Of a DNA stretch of 64,000 nt, positions 1 to 6,938 are shown piece by piece. Numbering within the stretch: position 1 is the stretch's first letter; every line of letters starts with the position of its first letter. The stretch is from Microbaculum marinisediminis. Its GTDB lineage: Bacteria > Pseudomonadota > Alphaproteobacteria > Rhizobiales > Tepidamorphaceae. Below the pieces are notes generated by a model, which saw only the letters and a program-made list of their open reading frames with translations, was not told the origin of the DNA and did not search any database. Made by a program: the position numbers and the translations under genes. The DNA lies in contig NZ_JALIDZ010000010.1 in assembly GCF_025397915.1 (NCBI RefSeq), positions 1 through 64,000 of the forward strand, written 5' to 3'.

Positions 1-606
1 CTGGACACCTTCGATAACTGGTTCGGGGCTCTTGCGGATGATGCCGTCGTGGCCGGTGATCGCAAGGTTGTGGCGAAGGTGATGCCCGAAGCGCGTGGCC
101 TGTGGCGACGCATGAAAAAGACGGAAGTCATCGAGGATGCGTTGACCCATGCCGAGGACGTGGCGGGCGGACCGACGCACCTGATGACCAGCGTCAAGGC
201 CCGGCTGCGGAACGTGAAGAAACGGAAGGACTTCACGCGGCTGTACAGCGCCAAGGAGCGCAAGGCGATCGATGCGGTTATCCGTGCCGATGGCCTTGAA
301 CAGGCTGCTAGCACAATCTCGACGCTAACGGGCATTCTCGGCGGCGGAGGGCTCGGCGCATCGATCGGCGGTGCATTGCTCGGCGGGCCAGTTGGCATGG
401 CAGCAGGCGGGACGGCTGGTCTCGCCGCGTCCGGCGCAACGCGTCATGCATTGGGTAAGCGATCGCTCGCAAAGGCCCGTGAGGCTCAACACCTGATAGC
501 AACCGGAAGGCCGCTGTTGCGCCCCTCAGACCCCGCCGCAGGGATGGCGGCAAGGGGCGTCCTTGGCGGCATGTTCATGCCGGGCCTGGAGGACGAGGAT
601 TATTGA
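1..606 (+). CDS. Phage-type virion/ejection protein, C-terminal part (5' end outside window)
   Basis: The reading frame is open from the first base, so the gene begins upstream of the window; a GTG at 49 is only an internal codon. The visible 200 residues have a basic helical part, with RRMKK near the middle, and then a Gly/Ala-rich segment (GGGLGASIGGALLGGPVG) that could cross or disturb a membrane. This arrangement matches the tail of large phage particle proteins common in rhizobial prophages; that assignment is recalled from family resemblance, not proven. The stop is followed by a hairpin cluster and small orphan genes, which fits the end of a late operon. It could also be a transfer-related protein of another mobile element. 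Confidence 0.55.
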   Translation: MDTFDNWFGALADDAVVAGDRKVVAKVMPEARGLWRRMKKTEVIEDALTHAEDVAGGPTHLMTSVKARLRNVKKRKDFTRLYSAKERKAIDAVIRADGLEQAASTISTLTGILGGGGLGASIGGALLGGPVGMAAGGTAGLAASGATRHALGKRSLAKAREAQHLIATGRPLLRPSDPAAGMAARGVLGGMFMPGLEDEDY

Positions 607-624
607 CCGGATGCCGTGTCCTGA

Positions 625-775
625 AACCTCGCGCCGGAGCGAGGTTCTCCGGCTCGATGTTCCTGGGAAACTTCCCGGCGCCGGGAAGTTCTGCCCCGGA
701 AAGTACGCGCCGGCACGTACTTGTTGAAGCAAAAGAGAAATCCGAGACTGGTGCCGCAGATTGCTGCACCAGTCT
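625..775. repeat. Cluster of four tandem inverted repeats (hairpins)
   Basis: Four hairpins stand in a row with no gene under them: 625-646 (8-bp perfect stem), 669-690 (a 22-nt perfect palindrome), 701-722 (7-bp stem) and 745-775 (10-bp stem). The first three each begin with AA, end with TT and have GCGCCGG at the centre (631-637, 678-684, 707-713), while their arms differ completely but remain self-complementary. None is followed by a clear T-run, so they are not ordinary terminators. They could be protein-binding palindromes, structured RNA, or a remnant of a phage origin or packaging signal. Confidence 0.7.
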
Positions 776-811
776 TAACGGCTTCAATCGACGCAAAATG
801 GGGGGGCTGTG

Positions 812-1102
812 ATGATCACAGGCCATTGGTCAGATTGTTCGCTTCATTCCTACCCGGCGCGCTGGCCGATGCCCTGCGACTGCGGCGGATTCAAAGACGG
901 GCCAACACGACCTGTAGCGTTGAATCATCGGGGTTATAGTCTGGCCGTGCGCGTTCGAAATTATCGCCAGTTGTGGCAAGCCCGCTTAGCTTGGAAACGT
1001 GAAAATCGCGCCAGCCTTGGCCTGTTCCTGTCAACTGCCATGCGCTCAGCGTCAAATCGCCGTCGCTGTCATAGCCAAGCAAATGCGGTTCAGCGGTCCT
1101 GA
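812..1102 (+). CDS. Small Cys/His protein (HWxDCxxH ... CDCG), possibly broken
   Basis: The ATG at 812 follows a run of G that can serve as ribosome binding site. The first 35 residues carry HWSDCSLH and, shortly after, PCDCGG, a pattern seen in short phage-island proteins and able to bind a metal. The remaining residues lie opposite the minus-strand gene 891-1172 and look like meaningless antisense sequence. Either the protein is short and its natural stop has been lost, or a rearrangement near 890 joined its start to foreign sequence. No function can be assigned. Confidence 0.35.
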   Translation: MITGHWSDCSLHSYPARWPMPCDCGGFKDGPTRPVALNHRGYSLAVRVRNYRQLWQARLAWKRENRASLGLFLSTAMRSASNRRRCHSQANAVQRS

Positions 1103-1172
1103 TTTTCTGGCTGTAGGTAAACCTAACGATGGCTTTCGCTCGTATGGCTTCGATGATCGCATCTTTACACAT
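891..1172 (-). CDS. Small WYL-like domain protein
   Basis: About 93 residues read from an ATG at 1172, chosen because GGAGG lies just upstream; a longer frame to 1205 lacks this. The pattern IRAKAIVRFTY ... RTAEPHLLGY ... WRDFHVSKL resembles the SH3-like WYL fold, which binds nucleotide or nucleic-acid ligands and usually sits behind a winged helix in regulators. Here it stands alone with no DNA-binding part, as seen in many prophages and islands. It converges on, and overlaps, the small ORF at 812-1102. The role is unknown; a ligand-sensing accessory is an inference only. Confidence 0.55.
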   Translation of the reverse strand: MCKDAIIEAIRAKAIVRFTYSQKIRTAEPHLLGYDSDGDLTLSAWQLTGTGQGWRDFHVSKLSGLATTGDNFERARPDYNPDDSTLQVVLARL

Positions 1173-1257
1173 GGGGGCCTCCAGAGAGGACGAAGCAAAC
1201 CACACGATTGGCCAGAACGGAAATTTTTGAGCGCACCGTTTCCGACTTGCTCACCAC

Positions 1258-1596
1258 GTGGGCCGATCTGTTCGGCGAAGACCTGTCTATTTGGGGCGGA
1301 CTGGCCGAGATAAAGAGCGACATAGACCCTCGCTGCCAGTACCCGACTGGTCGAATGTATTGGAGAGGGTCGAACTGACCAAGGATCAGCGCGACGCGCA
1401 TATCCGGCGGTATGCGGAACTGATTGAGGCGCGGGATCTTCAATCGCGCCACTCTGTCGCGATTGAAAGTAAGCGCGAAGATGGGCGCGGGCACCGCCAG
1501 AAGGGCGTTGCGAGCAAGGTCGCCGAAGAAACCGGACTGAGTGTCCGAACCGTACAGCGCGTTCTCAATCCCGCACCGCCCAAGCACACTGTATAG
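1258..1596 (+). pseudogene. C-terminal remnant of a ParB-like (Spo0J family) phage protein
   Basis: From about residue 35 the frame reads LTKDQRDAHIRRYAELIEA and then DGRGHR ... GLSVRTVQRVLN. This matches the part behind the ParB nuclease-like domain in phage and plasmid ParB proteins, with a helix-turn-helix-like end. The N-terminal ParB domain is absent. The first 34 residues of the frame look like noise, while another frame over 1190-1370 reads protein-like but hits a stop, so the gene seems to have been truncated and shifted. If expressed, it would be a short DNA-binding fragment. Confidence 0.4.
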
Positions 1597-1650
1597 TTAG
1601 ACAATGCAATTCATGTTATCGATTAGAGAAATATTCAATCGGAGGGCGAT

Positions 1651-2178
1651 ATGGCTGAGCCTGGAAACGCGGTAATCACGATCACGGTCAAAGGGGCTAT
1701 CGGTCTTATTGCCAGCGCCGCTTTCATTTTGAGTGGGGCTGCTTGGGGGCTTTGGACTTTGACAATGGGTAGTCTGCAGTCTGATGTTGCTGAAATTCGT
1801 GCTGCTGTTACCAAAACGCAAGACGGGGTTGTTGGGGCACGGGACTATACGCGTGAATCAGACGCCGCCCTCCGAACTGAATTCTCCAATCTTACGGCTG
1901 AGCTCCGAGTTACCAACTCTCGGCTTTCCGATCTGACTGTTTCTGTATCGCGCTTGGACAGCAGCATTCAAGATGTCGACCACAAGCTATCCGCGTCGGT
2001 TCTAAGGCAACAAGATTTCGAGCGTTGGGTCGTGACCAGACTGGGGCCGATTGGCATTGCCCCGACACAGCTTATGACCCCTGAAGGGTGGGGGAAGCAG
2101 CAATCAGAAATCATTATGAAGCTTCAAGAGGAAGATGATCCTCTGATGGGCTGGTATAACGCGACGCTTAAACCCTAA
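1651..2178 (+). CDS. Membrane-anchored coiled-coil protein of unknown function
   Basis: A good ribosome binding site (GGAGG) stands before the ATG at 1651. The 175-residue protein has one transmembrane segment near residues 13-37, rich in Gly/Ala/Ile, and then a long region of heptad-like polar helices (about 45-130, with repeated LTAELR, LSDL, VSRLDSSI) that should form a coiled coil. Base composition is less GC-rich than in the core genes downstream. Such proteins occur in phage lysis or superinfection-exclusion positions, but nothing here proves either role. Confidence 0.65.
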   Translation: MAEPGNAVITITVKGAIGLIASAAFILSGAAWGLWTLTMGSLQSDVAEIRAAVTKTQDGVVGARDYTRESDAALRTEFSNLTAELRVTNSRLSDLTVSVSRLDSSIQDVDHKLSASVLRQQDFERWVVTRLGPIGIAPTQLMTPEGWGKQQSEIIMKLQEEDDPLMGWYNATLKP

Positions 2179-2186
2179 GAGAACGT

Positions 2187-2615
2187 TCAAATTGGCTTTT
2201 TCGGTCGTCGCGGCCAAATCTGGACCTGTAGGGGGCTTTCTTTCTCGACGCTTAACCCCCAGCCAAACGGGTGGAAATCGAACCCCCAACGCTTTGCCGC
2301 GACGGTGTGCCTATTTTGGAAGGCCATCCCTTGGCGGATGTATTCGCCGTCCTCGTAAATCCATTCTAGTTCGTAGCCGACATCGATATCGAGAGGCGAC
2401 CAATCTGACTTATGTCGCCTTCTGCCGGTTGCGCGGGATCCAATGATCCACGCCTTCAGTATTTCCTGATCCATCTCCAAGAGCTTCAGAAGCGCCAACC
2501 ATTCTTCGTCTGTTAGAAAAAGCCCTTCTGCCGCGCGGTTGGCAGGCGGTAGTCTTGCAGCTCTTTTCTGGTCTTCTTGCGGCACTCGTTGTTCCGCTTG
2601 CAATCCGCCTTGCAT
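2187..2615 (-). CDS. Nucleotidyltransferase-like protein (Pol beta superfamily)
   Basis: The central motif GSRATGRRR followed by SPLDIDV has the GS ... DxD layout of Pol beta-type nucleotidyltransferases, in which the two Asp residues bind the metal. Lone small proteins of this type include MntA-like antitoxins and other AMP-transferring enzymes. The frame is open up to 2783; the ATG at 2615 is a guess, and the first 30 residues after it overlap another possible ORF on the same strand, so the true start may be further in, near LFLTDEEW. The C-terminus ends with a basic RRPKK. No HEPN partner is visible next to it. Confidence 0.5.
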   Translation of the reverse strand: MQGGLQAEQRVPQEDQKRAARLPPANRAAEGLFLTDEEWLALLKLLEMDQEILKAWIIGSRATGRRRHKSDWSPLDIDVGYELEWIYEDGEYIRQGMAFQNRHTVAAKRWGFDFHPFGWGLSVEKESPLQVQIWPRRPKKPI

Positions 2616-2665
2616 GAGCGCACGATAGGCGCACCGGCCAGGTGCTTCCAACACCCGGCCGGCAC
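2513..2665 (-). CDS. Possible small Cys-rich protein overlapping the nucleotidyltransferase
   Basis: From a GTG at 2665, about 50 residues can be read: a C-terminal part with CKADCKRNNECRKK and then a basic helix ending in QKGFF. The Cys spacing and basic run look more like a real protein than the other frames here. It would overlap the N-terminal part of the upstream-extended nucleotidyltransferase frame. No strong ribosome binding site is visible, so this is a tentative call. Confidence 0.2.
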   Translation of the reverse strand: MPAGCWKHLAGAPIVRSCKADCKRNNECRKKTRKELQDYRLPTARQKGFF

Positions 2666-2770
2666 TTGACATCAACCGCCGTGAGGGGCGTTCGATGACC
2701 GACAACACTTCTATCAAAAACACGACAAGGCGCGAGTCCTTCCCGGCTGCAACCTGGAAAGGGGCTCGAT

Positions 2771-3583
2771 ATGTCCACGACAATCACCCGCCGCGCCGCC
2801 GTCACGGGCCTGGCAGCCGCTCCGGCCGCCGCGCTTGCGGGTAGCCTGCCAGCCATCGCGGAGAGCAACCCCGATGCGGAGTTGTTCGCCGCCATAGAGC
2901 GGTGGCGTGCACTCAGGAACAAAGCCAATCAGCATTACGAGGCCGAATGCGCGCTGCACAGGCAAATCCGGGAGGGGGAACCCGATCCGTCCAAGGTGCC
3001 ACCGGCTTTGCGGTGGCGGGACGGGGACGAAGCCCTTTGCGATCAGTACGGCTTAGAGGGCATGGGGGATACTGTTCGCGCTCGCGGCTATTTCGCCAAC
3101 AGTGAAATCAAACATTTTCGCTCACGGTCATTCGGGACAGGAATGTTTGAGGGGTTATTCCCCCCGGACCATCCCGAAACGCCTATGCAGCCGAATGGCA
3201 CAATCGCATCGGCGGCGGTGTACCCGCACGGCACCAGCACGCCGAGCGTTAGCTATATCCGCCACGTCCAGACCGTCGACACCGAAAGCCGCGACCGCGC
3301 GAACGAGTTGATTAAAGCTGCCGATGGCTGGACGCCCGCCCCTCACCCGCTTGCCGAACGGTATGCCGCAATGGCAGCGGAAGGGGACGCGATATCGATG
3401 CGCCTGGAGGAAATGGCGAAAGCCATTGTCGCGATGCCCGCGAAAACCATACCGGGCCTGTCAGCCAAGGCCCGCTTCGCTATCGCGGACGAGGTGACAG
3501 AGGATGAATTCCTGTTCAACGACCTTGCCGAAAGCATCCTGGGGCAACTCGCCGACATGACGGAAGTGAGTCCAATCGGCTGA
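2771..3583 (+). CDS. Exported protein with twin-arginine-like signal, unknown function
   Basis: The 270-residue protein starts with TRRAAV and an Ala-rich hydrophobic stretch (to about residue 30, ending near AIAES), which looks like a twin-arginine signal. The mature part is mostly helical and has no motif I recognise. A leader ORF starting at 2695 in another frame runs into it and might be translationally linked. It is followed by a clear terminator. Proteins of this kind occur in rhizobial genomic islands next to phage genes; the role is unknown. Confidence 0.6.
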   Translation: MSTTITRRAAVTGLAAAPAAALAGSLPAIAESNPDAELFAAIERWRALRNKANQHYEAECALHRQIREGEPDPSKVPPALRWRDGDEALCDQYGLEGMGDTVRARGYFANSEIKHFRSRSFGTGMFEGLFPPDHPETPMQPNGTIASAAVYPHGTSTPSVSYIRHVQTVDTESRDRANELIKAADGWTPAPHPLAERYAAMAAEGDAISMRLEEMAKAIVAMPAKTIPGLSAKARFAIADEVTEDEFLFNDLAESILGQLADMTEVSPIG

Positions 3584-3596
3584 CCGATTCGCATCT

Positions 3597-3631
3597 GACC
3601 CTGCCCATATCTTCGGGCAGGGTCTTTTTTT
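3597..3631 (+). terminator. Rho-independent terminator after the Tat-signal protein
   Basis: GACCCTGCCC and GGGCAGGGTC form a perfect 10-bp stem around a short loop and are followed by seven T. It ends transcription of the gene at 2771-3583. Confidence 0.85.
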
Positions 3632-3675
3632 GTCACGGTGATAGAATGCTGCCCGATGCCAGAAAGGGGGCCGGC

Positions 3676-3867
3676 ATGATCAGAACGATATGCGGGGTAC
3701 TCGTCGCTATAGGTGCCGTTGTGCTCGGAGGCGGCTACATGTTCGCGGCGCCGGAGTGGTTCATGTCCGCCGCCTCGACGTGGCTACTTGTCGCCATAGG
3801 GGCGCTTGTGGGCGTGATGGTGTACGAAAATTATCTAAGGCGCCAAGGCATCGGATTGCCGGATTGA
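3676..3867 (+). CDS. Small two-helix membrane protein
   Basis: The ATG at 3676 is preferred to the one at 3646 because AAGGGGG stands just before it. The 63-residue product has two hydrophobic helices (ICGVLVAIGAVVLGGGYMF and STWLLVAIGALVGVMVY) and a short polar tail. It is the last gene before the element's junction with tRNA-Asn. No function can be inferred; small membrane proteins at element ends are often lysis or exclusion proteins. Confidence 0.5.
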   Translation: MIRTICGVLVAIGAVVLGGGYMFAAPEWFMSAASTWLLVAIGALVGVMVYENYLRRQGIGLPD

Positions 3868-3946
3868 TTGTGGCCCGATTTGTGGCCCAACGCCTCCAGG
3901 AAAAGCAAAAGGGCCTAGCAATTTCTCGCTAATCCCTTGAAATGGT
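3868..3946. repeat. Probable integration junction (att region) with direct repeats
   Basis: The 9-bp sequence TTGTGGCCC occurs twice, at 3868-3876 and 3880-3888, with a 12-bp period, close to the CCA end of tRNA-Asn. Integrases of tyrosine-recombinase islands often bind such short direct repeats (arm sites) beside a tRNA 3' end, which serves as core. The second copy of the core is not in the window, so this is an inference from layout. Confidence 0.4.
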
Positions 3947-4022
3947 TGGCTCCCCGGGCCGGACTCGAACCAGCGACCCAGCGGTTAACAGCCGCTTGCT
4001 CTACCAACTGAGCTACCGGGGA
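3947..4022 (-). tRNA. tRNA-Asn (GTT)
   Basis: On the minus strand the sequence begins TCCCCGG and folds as a cloverleaf; the acceptor arms TCCCCGG/CCGGGGA pair perfectly, the anticodon loop is CTGTTAA (anticodon GTT), the T-arm has GGTTCGAGTCC, and CCA is encoded at 3949-3947. Its 3' end faces the phage-like segment, so it is the likely insertion target. Confidence 0.97.
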
Positions 4023-4176
4023 ACAGGTGCCGCTCAACGCGTCACGGGAGGGGCTATATCAAACCTTCGCGCGAATGCAAAGGTCATCGAGGCTTAGATG
4101 TGGGCAAAAATCGGATACTCAATGGGATCGGAACCGGCGTGATGGTCCGGAACCGTACTGGAAACTGACATCGGCA

Positions 4177-4545
4177 ATGACATTGGACACGCCAGACCAG
4201 GATAATTCGCGATCGGACGCCGCTGCGAACGGCAGGCGCGTGACCATCATGGGACGGAAGTACCGCGTTCCGGATTCGCCGCGCATCCGTCTCGGCACCG
4301 GCCTGGCGCTCATCGCGGGGGGCATCCTCGGATTCCTTCCGGTCCTGGGATTTTGGATGATTCCGCTCGGACTCGTGATTCTGTCGGTGGACATGCCGGC
4401 CGTCCGGCGGTTGCGCCGGCGTATGGAGGTCTATTTCGGCCGCAAGGCCAACGGGCTGCGCGGGAATGGCAACGGACGCGGCAAGACCGGGCGCAGCAAG
4501 AAGGAGCGCGGCGTAAACGGGAACGCGAAGACCCGGCGCGGGTGA
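4177..4545 (+). CDS. Small membrane protein with basic Gly/Asn-rich tail
   Basis: The frame is open from 4027, but protein-like sequence starts near the ATG at 4177 (an ATG at 4249 is another option). The core is one long hydrophobic region, IRLGTGLALIAGGILGFLP and GFWMIPLGLVILSVDMP, probably a hairpin of two helices, then RRLRRRMEVYFGR and a low-complexity tail rich in Gly, Asn, Lys and Arg. The hairpin layout recalls other small inner-membrane proteins of rhizobia. Function unknown. Confidence 0.55.
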   Translation: MTLDTPDQDNSRSDAAANGRRVTIMGRKYRVPDSPRIRLGTGLALIAGGILGFLPVLGFWMIPLGLVILSVDMPAVRRLRRRMEVYFGRKANGLRGNGNGRGKTGRSKKERGVNGNAKTRRG

Positions 4546-4580
4546 AAACGCGCGGCAATGTGCAGATTGTCAGGGGAAGC

Positions 4581-4654
4581 TGGAGGCCACGCCCGGAATC
4601 GAACCGGGGTATACGGATTTGCAGTCCGCTGCGTCACCACTCCGCCACGTGGCC
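4581..4654 (-). tRNA. tRNA-Cys (GCA)
   Basis: Minus-strand cloverleaf starting GGCCACG; acceptor stem GGCCACG/CGTGGCC, anticodon loop CTGCAAA (GCA), T-arm with GGTTCGATTCC, discriminator T and encoded CCA at 4583-4581. Confidence 0.97.
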
Positions 4655-4783
4655 AGCCGGGTCAGATACATATTTTGGTCCAAAGCCTTACGCAAGGTGT
4701 TTCCGCGTGTCATCGAGAACATTCTGAATCGACGTCCGCGACCGTTCTGAAAGCGGTTCCTCATCCGTTCGCGCACTGATGCC

Positions 4784-5029
4784 TCATCCTTCAAGAGGTG
4801 GCCGTCCCGCAGAGTCGAACGGATGGTGCCCGAAGACCGTCATGAGATCGGCGGTCATGAGACCGGACGGCAAGCGGGCGCGCACGGAATCGGTCAGCGG
4901 GTCACTTGTAACAGCGAGAAGGTCGACGCCACATCGCTTGCGCGGTCCTTCGGCGACGGCCGAGCCGTGAAGCTGGGCCGCTGAAAGGGACGTCCCGAGC
5001 CGGAGCTGCAGAAGCGCCAAAGCGTTCAT
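4784..5029 (-). pseudogene. Truncated AadA/ANT(3'')-like nucleotidyltransferase
   Basis: The 81-residue product starts like an aminoglycoside adenylyltransferase: LRLGTSL, then HGSAVAEGPRKR, VDLLAVTSDPL, and RPPLEG at the end, which corresponds to the conserved RPLEVT region reached only a third of the way into full-length AadA proteins. One Asp of the usual DxD pair is replaced (CGVD instead of SDIDL). With the truncation this suggests an inactive remnant. Its ATG overlaps the stop of the YdeI-like gene upstream as ATGA, so it was once part of that operon. Confidence 0.5.
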
Positions 5030-5646
5030 CGCTCCGTAGCGCCTTTTCCTGCGATGATCCTGTCTCGAAATTTCTCGATGCGGCTCGCTCTGGTTTCCGA
5101 TTTTTTCGCGGAATTGAGGTTGATGACATAGCTTTTCTGACGGCCGCGCGTGAGCGCGTGGAAGGCTTCGGCGAGTTCGGGGTCCGCATCGAGCGCATCC
5201 ACAAGCTCGTCCGGCAGTTCAAGCGCGCTCTCGTCCTTCGGAGGCTTCGTTCCGGCCTCGGCGTAGCCCTTCGCCTCATCCAGATAGGCTCGGATGATAG
5301 TTTCCAGGCCCTCGGGCCCATCGTTGGAAGTGAAGCGGATCGTGCCCGGATGCTGTGTATTGGGTCCAGCCTTTTCCAAGACCCCTTCCGGATCCTTCAT
5401 CAGCGCCTCGTTGAAGAAGCTCAGGCGAAAGTTATCTTGGAAAGCGCCGATGATCGCGATGTTCCGATCAGCGTGCATGTAGCATGGATGGCCCCACTTC
5501 ACGGTTTCTGTCAGATCGGAGGAAAGGCAAATGTCACGCAGCTTGGCGAGGCCGGGCTCCCATCGTTTTGTCGAGCAATCCTCTGTGCCGAAGCGCGCAC
5601 AGCGCCCGCAGCCTTTTGCGAAGTAGTCCTCGATTTCGGTGATCAT
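5026..5646 (-). CDS. YdeI/OmdA-type protein with DUF1801 domain
   Basis: The product starts at the ATG at 5646 (MITEIEDYF); the longer frame contains the upstream small protein. The N-terminal half fits DUF1801 (KWGHPCYMH ... NIAIIGAF ... LSFFNEAL), and the C-terminal 65 residues fit the bacteriocin-protection YdeI/OmpD-associated domain (ALELPDELVDALDADPELAEAF, then RKxYV-type RQKSYVINLNSAKK). It is a cytosolic protein; the E. coli homologue is linked to resistance to polymyxin or bacteriocin stress, but no reaction is known. Overlaps of four bases with both neighbours show one transcript. Confidence 0.8.
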   Translation of the reverse strand: MITEIEDYFAKGCGRCARFGTEDCSTKRWEPGLAKLRDICLSSDLTETVKWGHPCYMHADRNIAIIGAFQDNFRLSFFNEALMKDPEGVLEKAGPNTQHPGTIRFTSNDGPEGLETIIRAYLDEAKGYAEAGTKPPKDESALELPDELVDALDADPELAEAFHALTRGRQKSYVINLNSAKKSETRASRIEKFRDRIIAGKGATER

Positions 5647-5777
5647 GCGCGGCTCTTCGAGACAGATGGCATTGCGAACAGGTAAAGCCCGCTCACCAAC
5701 AAAAAAGCGAGCGGTGCAAGCGGCAGATAGTAAATCCATTCGGGGTGTTCAGGCCACAAGTTGGCGGTAAATGCCAT
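5643..5777 (-). CDS. Short membrane protein, start uncertain
   Basis: The only in-frame ATG (5777) gives 44 residues with one helix (WIYYLPLAPLAFLLVSGLYLF). Hydrophobic sequence continues upstream in the same frame (WVPVVFTVFVVMAF) without a standard start codon, so the natural protein may have two helices and a lost or unusual start. The stop overlaps the YdeI-like ATG as ATGA, which suggests translational coupling and argues that the frame is or was used. The 280 bases further upstream to 6057 hold nothing recognisable. Confidence 0.35.
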   Translation of the reverse strand: MAFTANLWPEHPEWIYYLPLAPLAFLLVSGLYLFAMPSVSKSRA

Positions 5778-6057
5778 AACTACGAATACGGTGAATACGA
5801 CGGGTACCCAGCGACGGAATTGTCTGACGAGAGAAGAAACTTCATTGTGTGCATCGCACGGGTTCGAAAGATACTTGCAGGTTAGCAGGGGACGCGGTCC
5901 ATCCACCCTTGGCAACGCTACGGCAGCGGCCGGCAACGCCGTCTGCGTTCCGATGGCGGCGGCGCGACGGCCGGCTTGCCTTTCGGACCGGTTTATGTAG
6001 CGTGCGGCCTCCTCGATCGACACGCCGGAGGCGGAGCCTCCACCGAAGGAATATGGC

Positions 6058-6729
6058 ATGACGGATTTCTCACTCGCACGGCGCAATATGGTGGAATCCC
6101 AGATCAGGACCAATGGCGTCACCGACCGCCGCCTGATCGCCGCCTTGCTGGAGGTGCCGCGCGAGCGGTTCGTCCCGGCCACGATGCGGCAGCTTGCCTA
6201 TATCGACGAAGACCTGCCGCTCAAGGAAGGGGCGTCCGCAGAGGACCGCCGTTGGCTCATGGAGCCGATGCCCTTCGCCAGGCTGGCCCAACTGGCCGAG
6301 ATCGGGCCCAACGATCTCGTTCTCGATATCGGCTGCGCGTCCGGATATTCCACCGCGGTGCTGGCTCGCCTCGCCGAATCGGTCGTCGGCCTCGAGGCCG
6401 ATGCGGACCTGGCCTCGCGCGCCGAAAGCCGGCTGGTGGACGAGGGCGTCGGAAACGCGGCGATTGTCACCGGTGACATGACTGCCGGCTACGAGAGCCA
6501 GGGGCCTTACGACGTGATCTTCATCGAAGGCGCCGTGGAGCAGGTTCCCTCGGCCCTGTTCGCCCAGCTGCGCGAAGGCGGCCGCCTCGTCGCCGCGGTC
6601 GCCGATGGGCCCGTCGGCAAGGCGACGCTGTTCCGCTCCGTTGGCGGCGACGTCAGCCAATGGGTCGCGTTCGACGTGAACGTGCATCCGCTGCCGGGAT
6701 TCGAGAAGACACCGGAATTCGTCTTCTGA
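6058..6729 (+). CDS. Protein-L-isoaspartate O-methyltransferase family protein
   Basis: The 223-residue product belongs to the PCMT family: the SAM site reads LVLDIGCASGYSTAVLA, and VPRERFVP stands at the expected N-terminal place. It differs from the canonical Pcm also present at 30572: its LxxExxA region is altered and the substrate-binding N-terminal part diverges. In rhizobia this paralogue stands before tolC, as here. It may repair isoaspartyl residues or methylate another target; the latter is an inference from divergence. It is a cytosolic enzyme. Confidence 0.8.
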   Translation: MTDFSLARRNMVESQIRTNGVTDRRLIAALLEVPRERFVPATMRQLAYIDEDLPLKEGASAEDRRWLMEPMPFARLAQLAEIGPNDLVLDIGCASGYSTAVLARLAESVVGLEADADLASRAESRLVDEGVGNAAIVTGDMTAGYESQGPYDVIFIEGAVEQVPSALFAQLREGGRLVAAVADGPVGKATLFRSVGGDVSQWVAFDVNVHPLPGFEKTPEFVF

Positions 6730-6938
6730 TCGCCGCAAGGCGTCGGTGATTCGCGGAAACCGTGGGGTCTGGCACGGCTTTGCCGCATTTGGTGTGGCTC
6801 TAATGCGGCACCACGCCGCAAATAGCCGTCCGAGGATCAAATAAACTTCTCGATCCGGAAACGACTCGTTAATGTCTGCCCGAGCCGTCGCAAGAGCGGA
6901 TCATTCTAGAAAACGGGACTGCGCCGCACGTGCTAGGC

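Noticed and set aside
625-775. CRISPR array
   Set aside because: The palindromes differ in arm sequence and spacing; there is no constant repeat and spacer unit and no cas gene.
1-3946. Complete prophage
   Set aside because: Only one end is visible and no integrase, capsid or terminase gene is in the window.
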